Positions 34,939-46,200 of a DNA stretch of 64,000 nucleotides are shown in pieces. The DNA is from Patiria miniata (lineage: Eukaryota; Echinodermata; Asteroidea; Valvatida; Asterinidae): the NCBI RefSeq assembly GCF_015706575.1, contig NW_024037074.1, positions 25,409,334 to 25,473,333 on the forward strand. Direction: 5' to 3'. Under the pieces are notes generated by a model, which was not told the origin of the DNA, searched no databases, and saw only the letters and a program-made list of their open reading frames with translations. The number at the start of each line of letters is the position of its first letter. Positions within the stretch are counted from its first letter, which is position 1. The position numbers and the translations under genes are program-made.

Positions 34939-37045
34939 GTACGTGAACACCCATCTTGTCAAATAAAGATATACTGTCAGTGATTCGGGGGGGGGGGGGG
35001 TCTGATGAATTTTCAACTTGTATTACTTTAACGGAAAAAAAACCCAAATTTTCCTTCTGGTTTGGACGTTTGCAACCCTGCTCTAATTTCGGATTGCTTT
35101 TGCGCTCAAAATAGATCTGCCCTGCCCCTGCGATTAGACTAGTTCCTGGTCACTACATCATCAACACATATGGGGCGGGAACCAGTCTACCATGCGGGAA
35201 CTGAATCATTGTCGAGTTTCAAATAATTTGAAATGTGTAAAGTGATTATTCCACAACCAAATGTGGGCCAATTTTGTTTCGTTCCTTATAGCTCCCTCAA
35301 TAGTGCATACCTTTTGAATTATTCAGTGTGTCCAGAAAAAAAGGAAAACGGGGTTGGGGGCTCAGTTTCTATAGCAACAAATAAACGATAAGCTTCAACT
35401 CTGTCTTTTGACACCAAGAAACTCTCATCATCGTCACGCCCCAAGTGGTTATGAATCGAAAAGATCCTTCCAAAAATGGCTTCGTTCAGGACTGCACATC
35501 TTGACCGACGACGGCCAAGATAGAGGACAGCATCAGGGCAGTCCAACAGCTACTTGAAGAAAATCCTCAAGTTTCAACCAGAGGGAATGTGCCCCTAGCA
35601 TCACCTTGCTTGTACCAGGGGCGTATATCCGGGGGGGGGGGTTATATCCCCCCTTTTGACCGGGGATGGGCTATTGAATCACCCCCCCCCACCCCCCCCC
35701 CCCCCACCCCCACACACCCACACCCACACCCAGACTTGTTTCACATACCTAGTGTGGACTTTCCTTTCTTTTCGTGTAGTTAAGGAACACCAGTGGAAAA
35801 ACTCATTTTTCTCAAACTGTGAAAACTCTTACAACCCAATTTTTTTTCAATGATTCCCTTTAGTGTTTCTCTTCATTCTGCTACAGATAAACCTAACCCA
35901 AAAATGCCTCTAAACCTGTTTTCCAGAAATGGGGAAACACTGTGTGGACGTGGGCAAGTCCACACTTCGTCGCTGCTACCTACATTATGTGGACGTCTTT
36001 TGTTCGGAAGTCCACACTGCGTATGTAAGACAAGCTCACTGACACACACACACACACATTCTCGAATTTGTATCCTTGTGGAGACATTTCTTTGTTCTCG
36101 TGTAGTAAAGTTTTCGAGTTTGAAAGTGAAGTTTCAAAATGCTCTTATTTTAACCAGAATTAAATTCCTTGGCTGAAATAATAATGATAATAATAATAAT
36201 ACCGGTGGTTATAGCGCAGTTCCAAATTAATGATAAATGCGCTTTACAAACAAAACAAAGAAAAATTAAACAGATACATTGAAAGAGTAATCACATAAAT
36301 TCGGACTTAATATCCCTTTTCTAAAACTCTTCCATTTGCGACAGATCAACCCACCTTGGAAATTCCTATTCATCTATAGAAATTGCCCTGTGGAGACCTA
36401 TACAATCTTTTGTTCCCTATTGTGGAAATGTCTCCACAAGGATACAAATTTGCGCTCACACTTTTTCGTGATAAGAAAGAAAATGCGGATTTCGAGGTAT
36501 TTTTCTAACATCCCAAAAACCAAAATGTACACAATAGCACTAAAAAGTGGAGGAACAAAGTACTAAAGCTTTTAAAGTGTGCCGTTTGATGTACGCGCGG
36601 GAGTACATATTGATATACATCTATATCCTGAAGAGCAACCCCCCCCCCCCCTTCGAATTTCCACAGCCGGGCAATTATTGGATTTTGGTCATCCCCCATC
36701 CCCCCCCCCCCCAACTTGCCGGCACAGATTTACGCCACTGGCTTGTATGAAACGAAAGAGGGCAAAATTAGCATTCAAATAAGGTGTACACTGAGGGAGA
36801 ATGTTGATTGATTATTGAGCAAGTCGCCCCGAAACCCCTGGTTCCCATTTTTCAGGACACACTGTAAAAATATTTTCCAGGACGAAACTCGAAAATAGCA
36901 CGGACAGTACCTATTTAACTCAAATTATAGGCCTATGGGCTTGTGGAAACGGCAGATAGGCCCATGGTCATTCACTGTCATATTACTCCTTTTTTGAACA
37001 CTTTCTTTGCAGAAGAAGGCCGTGCGCAAAGATATCTCACAATAA
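34477..37045 (+). CDS. short type II membrane coiled-coil protein, two exons
   Basis: Exon 1 (34477-34938) encodes 154 residues and exon 2 (37013-37045) encodes KKAVRKDISQ then TAA, giving 164 aa. The junction is CTG then GTACGTGA, and TTCTTTGCAG then AAG, in phase 0. Residues 7-23 form a single hydrophobic segment (SLLLASLALLSLGFNLY). Sequons at N30 (NET) and N64 (NQT) lie after it, and the rest is charged coiled coil (residues 85-164). That layout predicts a type II protein with its coiled coil in the ER/Golgi lumen. It is divergent from the GOLM-like gene 3.3 kb away. I chose the ATG at 34477 because it precedes the hydrophobic segment closely. No family is recognised; GC content is well above the surroundings. 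The intron contains a decayed mariner-like element. Confidence 0.72.
35324..36864. mobile_element. decayed mariner-like element in the plus-strand gene's intron
   Basis: Ends CAGTGTGTCCAGAAAAA and TTTTTCAGGACACACTG lie 1541 bp apart, a usual mariner length. Near 35528-35600 a frame reads SIRAVQQLLEENPQVSTRGN, like the helix-turn-helix start of mariner/IS630 transposases. The rest is broken by C-rich tracts and another small element (36064-36451). Confidence 0.6.
36064..36451. mobile_element. small inverted-repeat element nested in the mariner-like remnant
   Basis: GAATTTGTATCCTTGTGGAG at the left and its complement at the right, continuing into ACATTTC/GAAATGT. A LINE-tail-like TAATAATAATAAT segment with ATGCGCTTTACAAA (36178-36260) lies inside. 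Confidence 0.62.
37013..37045 (+). CDS. type II coiled-coil gene, terminal exon 2
   Basis: Eleven codons including the stop, after a good acceptor (ACACTTTCTTTGCAG). The phase matches exon 1, and the basic, polar residues continue the coiled coil. A short terminal exon is easy to match by chance, so confidence is moderate. Confidence 0.55.
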   Translation, partial: KKAVRKDISQ

Positions 37046-37302
37046 CATCCTCGTGACGTCACCCAAGCGTCAATGAGATGTCCGCCACGTCACACAAACA
37101 GACGACAGGAGAATTATTGCACCCATCGTGTCGCTATGGTGACCAGGAATCAGCTTATGAACAGCCCTACTTCGGCCATCTTGAAATCGATTTTGTCTGA
37201 GTTGGGGAAATTGAGTTCTGGGCGCTACCTGTTTCAGCCTTGCGAAGCAAATCACGGATGCCTGCATATAATTTGTATTGCGACTCTTCCTACTCCTGTA
37301 CG

Positions 37303-37492
37303 TTAAAGGGACGATACAACATTTGCAAACATCAAAAAACGAAAAGATCAAATTATCACGAAATACCTGGATTGCAAGGGAATGACAGTCTAAAGCATCC
37401 TGTATGTAAAATCATGGCCAGCGTTTGAAAAATTACACACCTGTGTATTTCTGAAAATTGCAGCAAAGGCAAATGTTGTACATTCCCTTTAA
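37303..37492. mobile_element. TTAA-ended MITE family 1, copy 6 (internally deleted)
   Basis: 190 bp retaining both ends (TTAAAGGGACGATACAACAT and CATTCCCTTTAA) but lacking the central palindrome. Confidence 0.82.
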
Positions 37493-38123
37493 GGATAAGC
37501 TGTTTCAGCTCTGTATGATAACAATGTAAAACTTTCATGTTGTTTTATAATTTAGTAAAACAAAAGCTTACACGAACATTCAAACAAACACTTTAACATA
37601 TAATTTCATTTACAAATTTCTTAATTAACTAGTTTTGTCGTTGTAATAAAAAATCTCTCTAAGAGCATTATCACATAAAGTACAAAACCGTTTTTAAGCG
37701 GCGAATTTGACACACAAAAAAATTTCATTTCTTTTCAATAGTTTGTTCGATATAAAAGTACAAACTTTGGTCTAAAATGTCCAATTTCAGATGACTAACT
37801 TTTCTTGAAAAGTAATTCATGAATTAAGGCACCTTCTTCATGATTTTTTTTTTATAAAAGTGAAAGACATAGAATTTTGAAGTGTTACATTAATGATGAC
37901 CACATTACTGAAACTTAAGTCTCCAATGATTTTACATGCACATTTACATAAAGACCCGATGATCTACAAAGATGTGTGTTTTGATGCAGGAATTCTGATA
38001 ATGAAGGGGTTCCTTAGCACAAAACCGATATTGTATTTTACATAAACAGACAACAAATGTGACCAGCTATATCGTAATGAGGAATAAGCCTCACCTTCGA
38101 CTTTTCAAGTTACGTACATCATG

Positions 38124-38649
38124 TTAAAGGGAAGATACAACATTTGCAAACATCAAGAAACGAAATGATCAAATTATAACAAAATATCTTACTGGACTGT
38201 TAGTGAATGACCGTTTAAAGCAAACTGTAAAATTGTGCCTCATTGTGTGCTGACATTTTCAAGAAAAATTGTATTTTTCCAATGCTGGTCGGCCGACCAT
38301 CGTTGAAGAAAACTGGTTTATTTTTCAAAAGCTGCTCCTAATTTTTCATCTTTAGTCATTCTGCATTAACTTTGCAATTGATTACACATCTGTGAAGGGG
38401 TACAAGCCTGCTTGACTGATTCTCTCACCTTACAATTCCCAATGTCTATAAATTGCAACGTCTCATCTTAAGTGGGGTCAGAGAACCAGACTACAAGAAT
38501 ATGGTTGGTTTTCTTGGATTTTCCAGCATCTTCGAACTCAAAACGTGAAACAAGCTAGTTTAACAATATTTTCTATAGCACACTAATCCTCCAAATTCAT
38601 TTATTTTTGAAAATTTGCTGCAAAAGCAAATGTTGTATATTCCCTTTAA
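38124..38649. mobile_element. TTAA-ended MITE family 1, copy 7
   Basis: 526 bp, more diverged; the central palindrome near 38279-38304 has mismatches. It lies between the two type II coiled-coil genes. Confidence 0.82.
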
Positions 38650-39612
38650 AGCGCAAATCATTGGCTTTCCAATGACTTTTCAGTGTTCTTTCAGCAAAAC
38701 GAAAACAAATCACATATGGATGTGGGTGAATTGTTTTCGTTTTGCTGAAAGAACGCACACCTTTTTTGTGATCCGTGGACAGAACTTTAAAACGGTGGTT
38801 TTGTTCAAAATTCCGTAACGTGAAAACTACATGCGTGATTTAAATGATTCTTGTACTAAACGAAAGCTTTTGAATTGGGCTTTGATGTTCTAGATTTTGA
38901 AAGTGCTACATCTAAAACTGCAATAAAACAATAGTCCCGACATTTGGGTTTCTTGTTTTTTTTACTCACCCTGTATTTCAGGCCAATCCAGTCAGTGAGC
39001 AGTTTGCAGCAGCTTAATTATTGTTCCTAAATTAATTACGGCAACTGAAGTGGTCGTCGGTAAGCAGAAACTCTTGAGTGACAAAATGAGAAATGGAATA
39101 GACTCAACCGAGAACCAGTCAGTAGACTTTTCAGCTTGGAACAAATTTTTGCTTATCTAACAATGTCTGGGCTCAGCGCATATTTTATATTGTTCTGCAC
39201 AATGACGAAATTGCCCCGGTCGCTTAATATCATTTTGGTCATGCCGGATTCAGCGGACTGGTCTTTCTTACAAGAGCACCACAAGCAGTTTGAGTTATAT
39301 TTTATATTTGTGAACAAAATATGCCAACAAATACAAAACATAAACCACCAAACAACAACAACAACAAACGTATAGCCCTTGAACAAAATATACTTCCTCC
39401 TTCCCAAAGGGAATTTCAATGGAAAATCAGTATTTTTTGGTTATTTGCTTGACCTACATTATTTAAATGATATAACAACATTTAAAAAAAAAATGTTCAG
39501 ACAAAGGCTAATCTCCTTAAGCCTTAATTTACATTATTTTCAATGTCCAAACAAACCAAAACGATGTTCCCACATTGAGACCCACTAGTAGCTTTGAACT
39601 GCATAAAAAGCT

Positions 39613-40077
39613 TCAACGAGCGTCAGACGAGCTTTCCTCGTAAAAGTACACACTGTCACCAAAAAGAGCCTTACTACTCGTCTTGTTAATTTTCCCTTGT
39701 TTCATCAACTCCATGTGCATCTTCATTCGTCGCTGGAACATCTGAAACCTTTGTTTCCTCAGCCGTGCTGTTTCTTTCTTAAGACCAGTCAGGGTGGACT
39801 TGTATTCCTCGTTGTCCCTGGTCAGCCTAGCCACACGCCGCATGGCGTCCCTCATCCGATGGTCAATCCGACGGGTGGCGTTCACCAACACCTCCAATGA
39901 CGAGGCGTCGGTACGAATCCTGGCCAGAAGGCGCGCCTCGCGACTGCGAAGCTCCAATCTCTCCGAGGAGGAGCTCAAGTAGCACGCCAAAAGGAGCGAG
40001 ACGGTGAGCAGGAGGAGGAACAGCGTACACGGGGATGAGGCGTCGCGGACATGCCCTCGGAGTATGGAGGACGCCAT
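39613..40077 (-). CDS. short intronless type II membrane coiled-coil protein, 154 aa
   Basis: An uninterrupted 154-codon ORF starting MASSILRGHVRDASSPC. Residues 17-34 are hydrophobic (CTLFLLLLTVSLLLACYL). What follows is strongly basic and helical (SSERLELRSREARLLARIR, then RMRDAMRRVARLTRDNEEY). Sequons lie at N66 (NAT) and N131 (NKT), on the presumed luminal side. The tail ends FYEESSSDAR. I chose the start immediately before the anchor; an in-frame upstream start at 40140 would add 21 residues. Length and layout match the plus-strand gene at 34477 but the sequences are not visibly similar. GC-rich codons stand out from the AT-rich flanks. No family is recognised. Confidence 0.68.
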   Translation of the reverse strand: MASSILRGHVRDASSPCTLFLLLLTVSLLLACYLSSSSERLELRSREARLLARIRTDASSLEVLVNATRRIDHRMRDAMRRVARLTRDNEEYKSTLTGLKKETARLRKQRFQMFQRRMKMHMELMKQGKINKTSSKALFGDSVYFYEESSSDAR

Positions 40078-41297
40078 CTTTGTTTCAAGCCCACATCTAG
40101 ATGCAACACGATGTACACGTAGGCTTAGAGATGCAACCACATCCTGTGGACATTAAGGTCGCTGATTCTGATGACAAACCACTTTCCACGCGTGGTCAAG
40201 CATTTGCTCATTTATTCCACAGTCAATCGTTCAATAATATTGAACCCGACCTATTCGCAGGTTTTTTTTGTTCTCTGCACAGCCAGTTTTCACGCAATAC
40301 TGAAAATGCTGGCTGCACACATCAGTTATGCGTCCAAACGATACTACATGTACATGTAATTGCCTCATTGTGTGAGTCTTTCATATTAAACACTGACACG
40401 GTCATAATACCAGCACGTATAGGCATGATGCTTCGGTGCGGTCAAAGATGACGTCCCTTGCCTCACATGCACCAGTAGACCACATACAAGAAGGTTTCAT
40501 TTGCGTTGGCATCATTGTATAGCTCACAGAGAGATTGTGAGGTAAATCAAGATCAATGCTTTCTCGGTTTTTAAGCTGATTTCTGATGGAAACGGCCAAG
40601 CGGGAAAAGCAAGACTCGTTCCCTAGCAACAGACGCTTGAATCTCTCGTTGAATCAAGCTATACATGTAGTTGACCTATATTGTGTTCAGAGTCAGTTTG
40701 CCGCATATCACGTGGGATGCTATAGGTCTGTTCATAGGTGACACAAATTGACAGATATAATGCAGTAATTTGGTGCTGTCAGTCTGTATAAGGATGTTCT
40801 GTTTTTAACTCATTTGATTCATCCTGATTGCAACACCAAGTAAATGTAAGAGTATTGAATGTAACAAAAAAGTGTTTAGCTAAATTATGAAATATGAATA
40901 GGAAAAAACAACAGTTCAAAATTGCACAAAAAGAAATACACACATTTAGGCCTACGCAAAAACCGCTGTGTGAAATGATTTCAGGTTATCGGGCGGCCAA
41001 CCGCACTATAGGACTTTGGTTTTCATTCTAAATTTAAATAAAAAGATAACCACAGAAGCTTGAATTCATAGTTAGTGATGTTTCAACAATTCAAAACAGC
41101 TTCAAAATCAGCAGATAATGTACTAACTATGCAGCAATCTCTGTTTGGCTCGTGGAACAAAGCATATCCAGAGCACTGATTGGTGTTGTATCGTGCCTGC
41201 AAGAGGCTTGCTATAGGGCTATGGCTACGTCTTCTCAGCCCGCTTCCACATTAAGACCGAGCTATACAAATGTCCCCAAAAAAGTGGCTGTCTGACT

Positions 41298-41806
41298 ATG
41301 AAGTCAATTTGGAAAATGTTGGTTGTGCAGATACTCCTAAGCCTTGGCCTCAACCCCTATGATTTTCCTTTAATTTAAGTCACGCATCACTTCACAAATT
41401 GTCATTATTGATCAATTAAACAACATTATTGGACACTGTGGCCAAGTTCCTTGCCTTACTCATTTCAGTAAGTTGTGTAAATCCTTCATGTTGTGAAAAA
41501 GGGCTGCAGTTGGGATTGGAATCATTTGCTTGACTATCAGTCATCATGGCATGTTTAATGCTCAAGAGCAAATGATTCCAATCCCAAACCAGCCTTTTTT
41601 TCTCAACATGCAGGATTTTACACTGCTTACATAACACACCACTGAAATTGATTAAGCCATGGAACTTGATCACAGTGTCCAAAAATTTTGTTGTGTTCAA
41701 TTGAAAATTGTGCAGTGATGCGTGACTGAAATTAAATGAAACTCATAGGGGTTGAGGCCAAGGCTTAGGAGTATCTGCACAACCACACAATTTCAAAATT
41801 GACATC
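41298..41806. mobile_element. foldback element, about 510 bp
   Basis: GGTTGTGCAGATACTCCTAA at 41321-41340 and its complement at 41764-41784 begin two long imperfect arms that meet near 41552. The inner arms share TTGGGATTGGAATCATTTGC and its complement. No coding content. Confidence 0.82.
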
Positions 41807-42077
41807 ATGGTATTATAATTATTTTAAAAACAGCCAGACGGACATTTTGTTTGGGGGGGGGGGGACTAACTGTAGACGCGGCCTACATTGTGGACTGTAC
41901 AATGTAGTTTCTAGCCTTGTCCACTCAAGTGCGATTCTTTGGGAAATGGTGGCAAGCCCTGACAGATATGTTCAAACACGTTCGACATTATTGTTCATTA
42001 ACCAACGCTTGCTTTGACAGCTACATGTCATTTGAGTTGTCATTTGCACAATTGGTTTCCAGAGGCTCGTGATATTT

Positions 42078-42425
42078 AGGGAGTCAGGTTGGCGTAGCGG
42101 TACTTTCTTCGCCTTCCACCGCTGTGACCTGGGTTCGAATCCCGCCTGGGAGTCAGGTTGGCGTAGCGGTACTTTCTTCGCCTTCCACCGCTGTGACCCG
42201 GGTTCGATCCCGCCCGGGCCAATGTGGACTGGGTTTTCAGTCCCTAACTGATTCCGTGGGTTTACCCCAGAATATTCCTCTTGGCTTTTCCTCCCACCTC
42301 TAACACTGTAACTTCTTCTCATTGTGTTCTCTTCACAGGTTTCTTCAGGCTTGCGAGCTACAAAGCCTCGGGCGCTTTTGAGGAATCCTTGGTTTCATTA
42401 CCAGAAAATGATTAATAATAATAAT
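42078..42425 (+). mobile_element. tRNA-derived SINE with duplicated head
   Basis: The unit GGGAGTCAGGTTGGCGTAGC, running through box B GGTTCGAATCCC, occurs twice in tandem (42078-42148 and 42149-42217). Box A is TGGCGTAGCGG. The body follows once and ends in TAATAATAATA. Confidence 0.78.
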
Positions 42426-42894
42426 ATTTGTAAGATTTGTAATGAGCCAATGAGCCAGCTAGTCGAGTTCTTCTCTGGGATCCTGATGCCCCTCGTCGAA
42501 GAGGTCGTCCCAACATGACCCTGAAAACATCCATCGAGCTAGAAACTGGTCTGAGCGGTCCATCTCTTTCCAACAATATGCTCGACAGGGACAGTTGGGC
42601 CCAACTCATCAAGTCATCATGAAAATGAATGAATGAAGAAGAAGAAGACTTGTAGCAGTGTTAAAATGAGATGGTTCTCGGCTGCATAACACTTGATCCA
42701 CCCTTGTCATCAAATTCTTTTATAGGCAACGATATCTTGGAACAACATTGAAGACAAATCTCACATTTGCGTGACATTAAAAGACTCAACTCAGTTACGG
42801 AGTGGAGAAAATAGTCTTCAAACCGGGTACTTATTAGTTTGGCCTTTTAAGACTAGTTGTAGAAGCTGTCTTCTCATAATAACGTTTGTTACAG

Positions 42895-43215
42895 ACAGCA
42901 CGGCATATTGGTGATGGGATTGTTCATTTGACGATACAAGCACTGAATTTGGCACACAGTCAGAGTATGTCATGAGAAAGATAGTTGGATATAGGGCCAT
43001 CTCTATTGAAATAATATATAGGTAGGATAACAAGCAATGGCAGCCATTTTGAAAATTGCTTGTTATTCTACTCATATTGTTTTTCAAAGTACAAATCTGC
43101 GATGGCCCTATAGCTAAAAAGTTTCTCTAGGGCATATTCTTACTGTGTGCCAACTGTCATGCTTTTATCATCAAATGAGAAATTCTATCGTATTCTGCAC
43201 CAATCTCCCTGACTA
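42895..43215. mobile_element. foldback element, about 320 bp
   Basis: TGGCACACAGTCAGAGTATG on the left matches (inverted) the right arm's CATATTCTTACTGTGTGCCA with few changes. The inner arms share TATAGGGCCATC and AACAAGCAATGGCAGCC. Confidence 0.7.
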
Positions 43216-46200
43216 AGACTATTTACACAAAACAGAGCAGTTATGGAGTGCATGGGAAATAAATAAGTTTTCTTAATGGCCATGTTAAGCGAGTCGTTAT
43301 GCCGATTAGAAAGGCAAACTCGTCAGTCAAACATTACCAATTCAAAATTCTGCAAGCAACGGTCCATCTACTCCAAACCACTAATTAATTAATGTCAGTA
43401 CTGCAAATTCAAGCATGACAAACTCAGCGAACATGTGAAATGGTTCAGAGGTTAAACCTTTTGCGAAATCTGGACATTAATCAGCAAAACTTGGGGCAGA
43501 TTGGTATAACTCTATCTTTATCAAAATGGATTGGAGTCAGTATGGGTCGCTATATATTGCGCTAAGCAAATATACAAAGGTCCTGTGCTGCCAGCCGACG
43601 AGGTGACATCTTGCTACAACACAAAGACGGTGTACAATGTACAAAACAATGGAACAATGCAGAGAGCGTAGTGTGTATTATGAACCATTCTGTTCACAAC
43701 TTCGTCATTCATCAACATGACAATGACACGAAATATTACCAAACCATTCATCGGTTAATGAAAAATGGCGGGAGGTTTCGGATTTCCGTTGTGTTCGAGC
43801 AGAGGTTTGTGATTAGTAATCAAAGTTCGGATCCCAAATAAAAAGGTTTGTAACGCGACACGTTAAGGTGCTGATTTTGTTTCGGGAAAATCTAGCCCAC
43901 AGAAGAGAACATTCGAAACAAGATCCTCAAACGCTAAGTGAGTGCAGAAACTTAACTTGGCACTACTGATGCCAGAACTGAACGAGACGATCGAATATTT
44001 TCCAGGCTAGTCGACGTATATGGCCACCAAAGGAGGAAGCTCCTCAGGGGTACGTATTCAAACAAAATATCGCCGTTTTTATGTCATTGAATATAATAAT
44101 TTGCTCTCTTTATTCAGTTTACTAGCAGTCAAACATCACCAGTCCAATAAGTTCATTCTAGTTGAGAGAACGAGTGAAAAATCTACGATGAATGGGAATC
44201 TAGTCAAAAACTATAGCGGCCAGTTTGTGTTGTAATGTATTTTGACATTTGTTCAAGTCATTCAAGTCAGTAATTAATATAAACCTGCACCAACCGCTAC
44301 TGCGCAGTAAACAAATGTATTATTACAGATGTACCGTCCGTGTTAATTTGAAGTTTTAACTTGAAAGTAGACTAGTTTATTAACTATGTTTTTTTTTCCT
44401 CTGGCAATGAAAAAGTTATTCACTTTTAAATGATGAAAACTAGAATTAGCTGTTGCAAACTGCTTACCAACCAAAAGGACCTATGGTATAAATGCAAAAA
44501 ATTAGTTAGTGGCCTGACGTCAGGCCACTAACTATTGTTTTGCACTTTTAAATGATGTATGTATATGGGAACGAGTAAATCAGGCCCGTTAACATGGAAT
44601 GATAATTTTACACATTTCGAAATACTTTCGGCCAGACAATAATTTCGGTTTTCACAGCGGAGACTGGTTCCGTCCCTATCAGAAAGATAATATATAAGGA
44701 CTGGGGACCAGTCTACTCACAGGGACGGATCTGTGTTCAACAGCAACACAAAATATACGAATTTGTTTTATAGAGATGCAGACGGCCAAAATCAAAAAAA
44801 AATCCTGAAAATAAAACATATAATTTAAGATTCGTTATAGAGCACGGGCAGTACATGTAATGGTGTTTAAAATGAAAAAAAAAAAATCAATATTGTCATC
44901 ATGACAAAGATTAAACCTATACTTATCAGGATGAAAAATGTCTGATCAGGCCAGTGGCGTTACGAACGTGGAGGGGTCGTGGGTGCACGGTCCCCTAGCC
45001 GAGGCTTAGACAAAGCATGAATGTACTTGTTTGGTTTCACAATTGCAGGAAAAAAGTATGATTTTCCATTTATTCAACAGCCTTTTCATATTCATAACAC
45101 CTTGGTGGCGTCCTCTTGATCACATTGGTTAAGCTCAGTGATAATTGATTCAGTTTAGTGGTTTAATTCATGATGTTTGGTTGAAGACCATGTACGCCAA
45201 AGACTGCCTCTCTAGTTAGGAAGTATTTTTTGACGTGACGGTGTCATTGGTGTCTTGTCCGCACCATTTTGTTCCTGCTCGCTATTAAGCAAGTGCGAGC
45301 GTCTCTAACGGGGGGATGATCAACGTCATTGCGTAATTTGTAGAGCCTGACTCATAAAGATATTTAGTCAAGGGTGTCAATCGCTTCTCAAAAGTGGGAG
45401 AGGGGAAACATACCTTTATCAGAACCAATGTGAGTGAAAAAAGGGCGAAGCCCTTGCGGCGTGGTTTCTAGATGCTCTGTGGTGCCATCTGCGGCAATAT
45501 CTCACCACTTTTACCAATTGTTTCTTGAGTAAAAGATCATTAGGTTCGGAGTCATTGAATCAGCTTTTCTGAGCTATGGTATCAAATATAGGCTTTGATT
45601 TTTATTCGGGGACGAAAAAAGTTGGGGGGGGGGGACCAACGATGTGATATCCCCAACTTAAAAATATCCCCCCGTCCCCCACCGATTGACGAACATGTTT
45701 GGTAACCACTAATGCGGCCAACCTCGAACGGCTGTTCCAAAATGTTCGACGGGTTCTCGATTCTTGATAGACATAAAACATCCACTAGGAAGCTTAACAA
45801 GGAGGCAATAGACACTAGTTCAGCCGTTGTCGTCGACCAGCGTACGTTCGAGCAGATGAGTGTCGACCTATGGTTCACCTAGTTCTTGATCGAAATTGCC
45901 CTGGAATTGTGTCGTTTCCACACCACCAAAAAGTACCAGCCATACTTGAAAAAAGGTTTCAACAGCTACCCAGTGCGATTACCACTCAACTGAACATTGT
46001 CCAAGTGGTCCAAAGATGACAGGAGATGTCTAGCTCGTTTAGTCGTATCAAGCCTAGCCATCAAGCCATTTTGTTGATATGTTGACCTTTTGGTTAAAAA
46101 CATATTCAAAGTAGTCGGCAAGCTCGGTTCGTAGTCTGAAGTCAGATTAAACTATTTCGCGCAACAAGTCATTTATAGCGCCAACGAATTAATTATTTAA

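Larger units (their letters stand above)
37046..39612. other. intergenic region between convergent genes
   Basis: Lies between the stops of the plus-strand gene and the minus-strand 154-aa gene. It contains two family-1 MITE copies (37303-37492, 38124-38649) and otherwise AT-rich sequence without credible ORFs. Confidence 0.6.

Noticed and set aside
42078..42217. Two tRNA genes in tandem
   Set aside because: Box A and B are present, but the flanking body and simple-repeat tail mark a SINE, and I could not fold a convincing cloverleaf.
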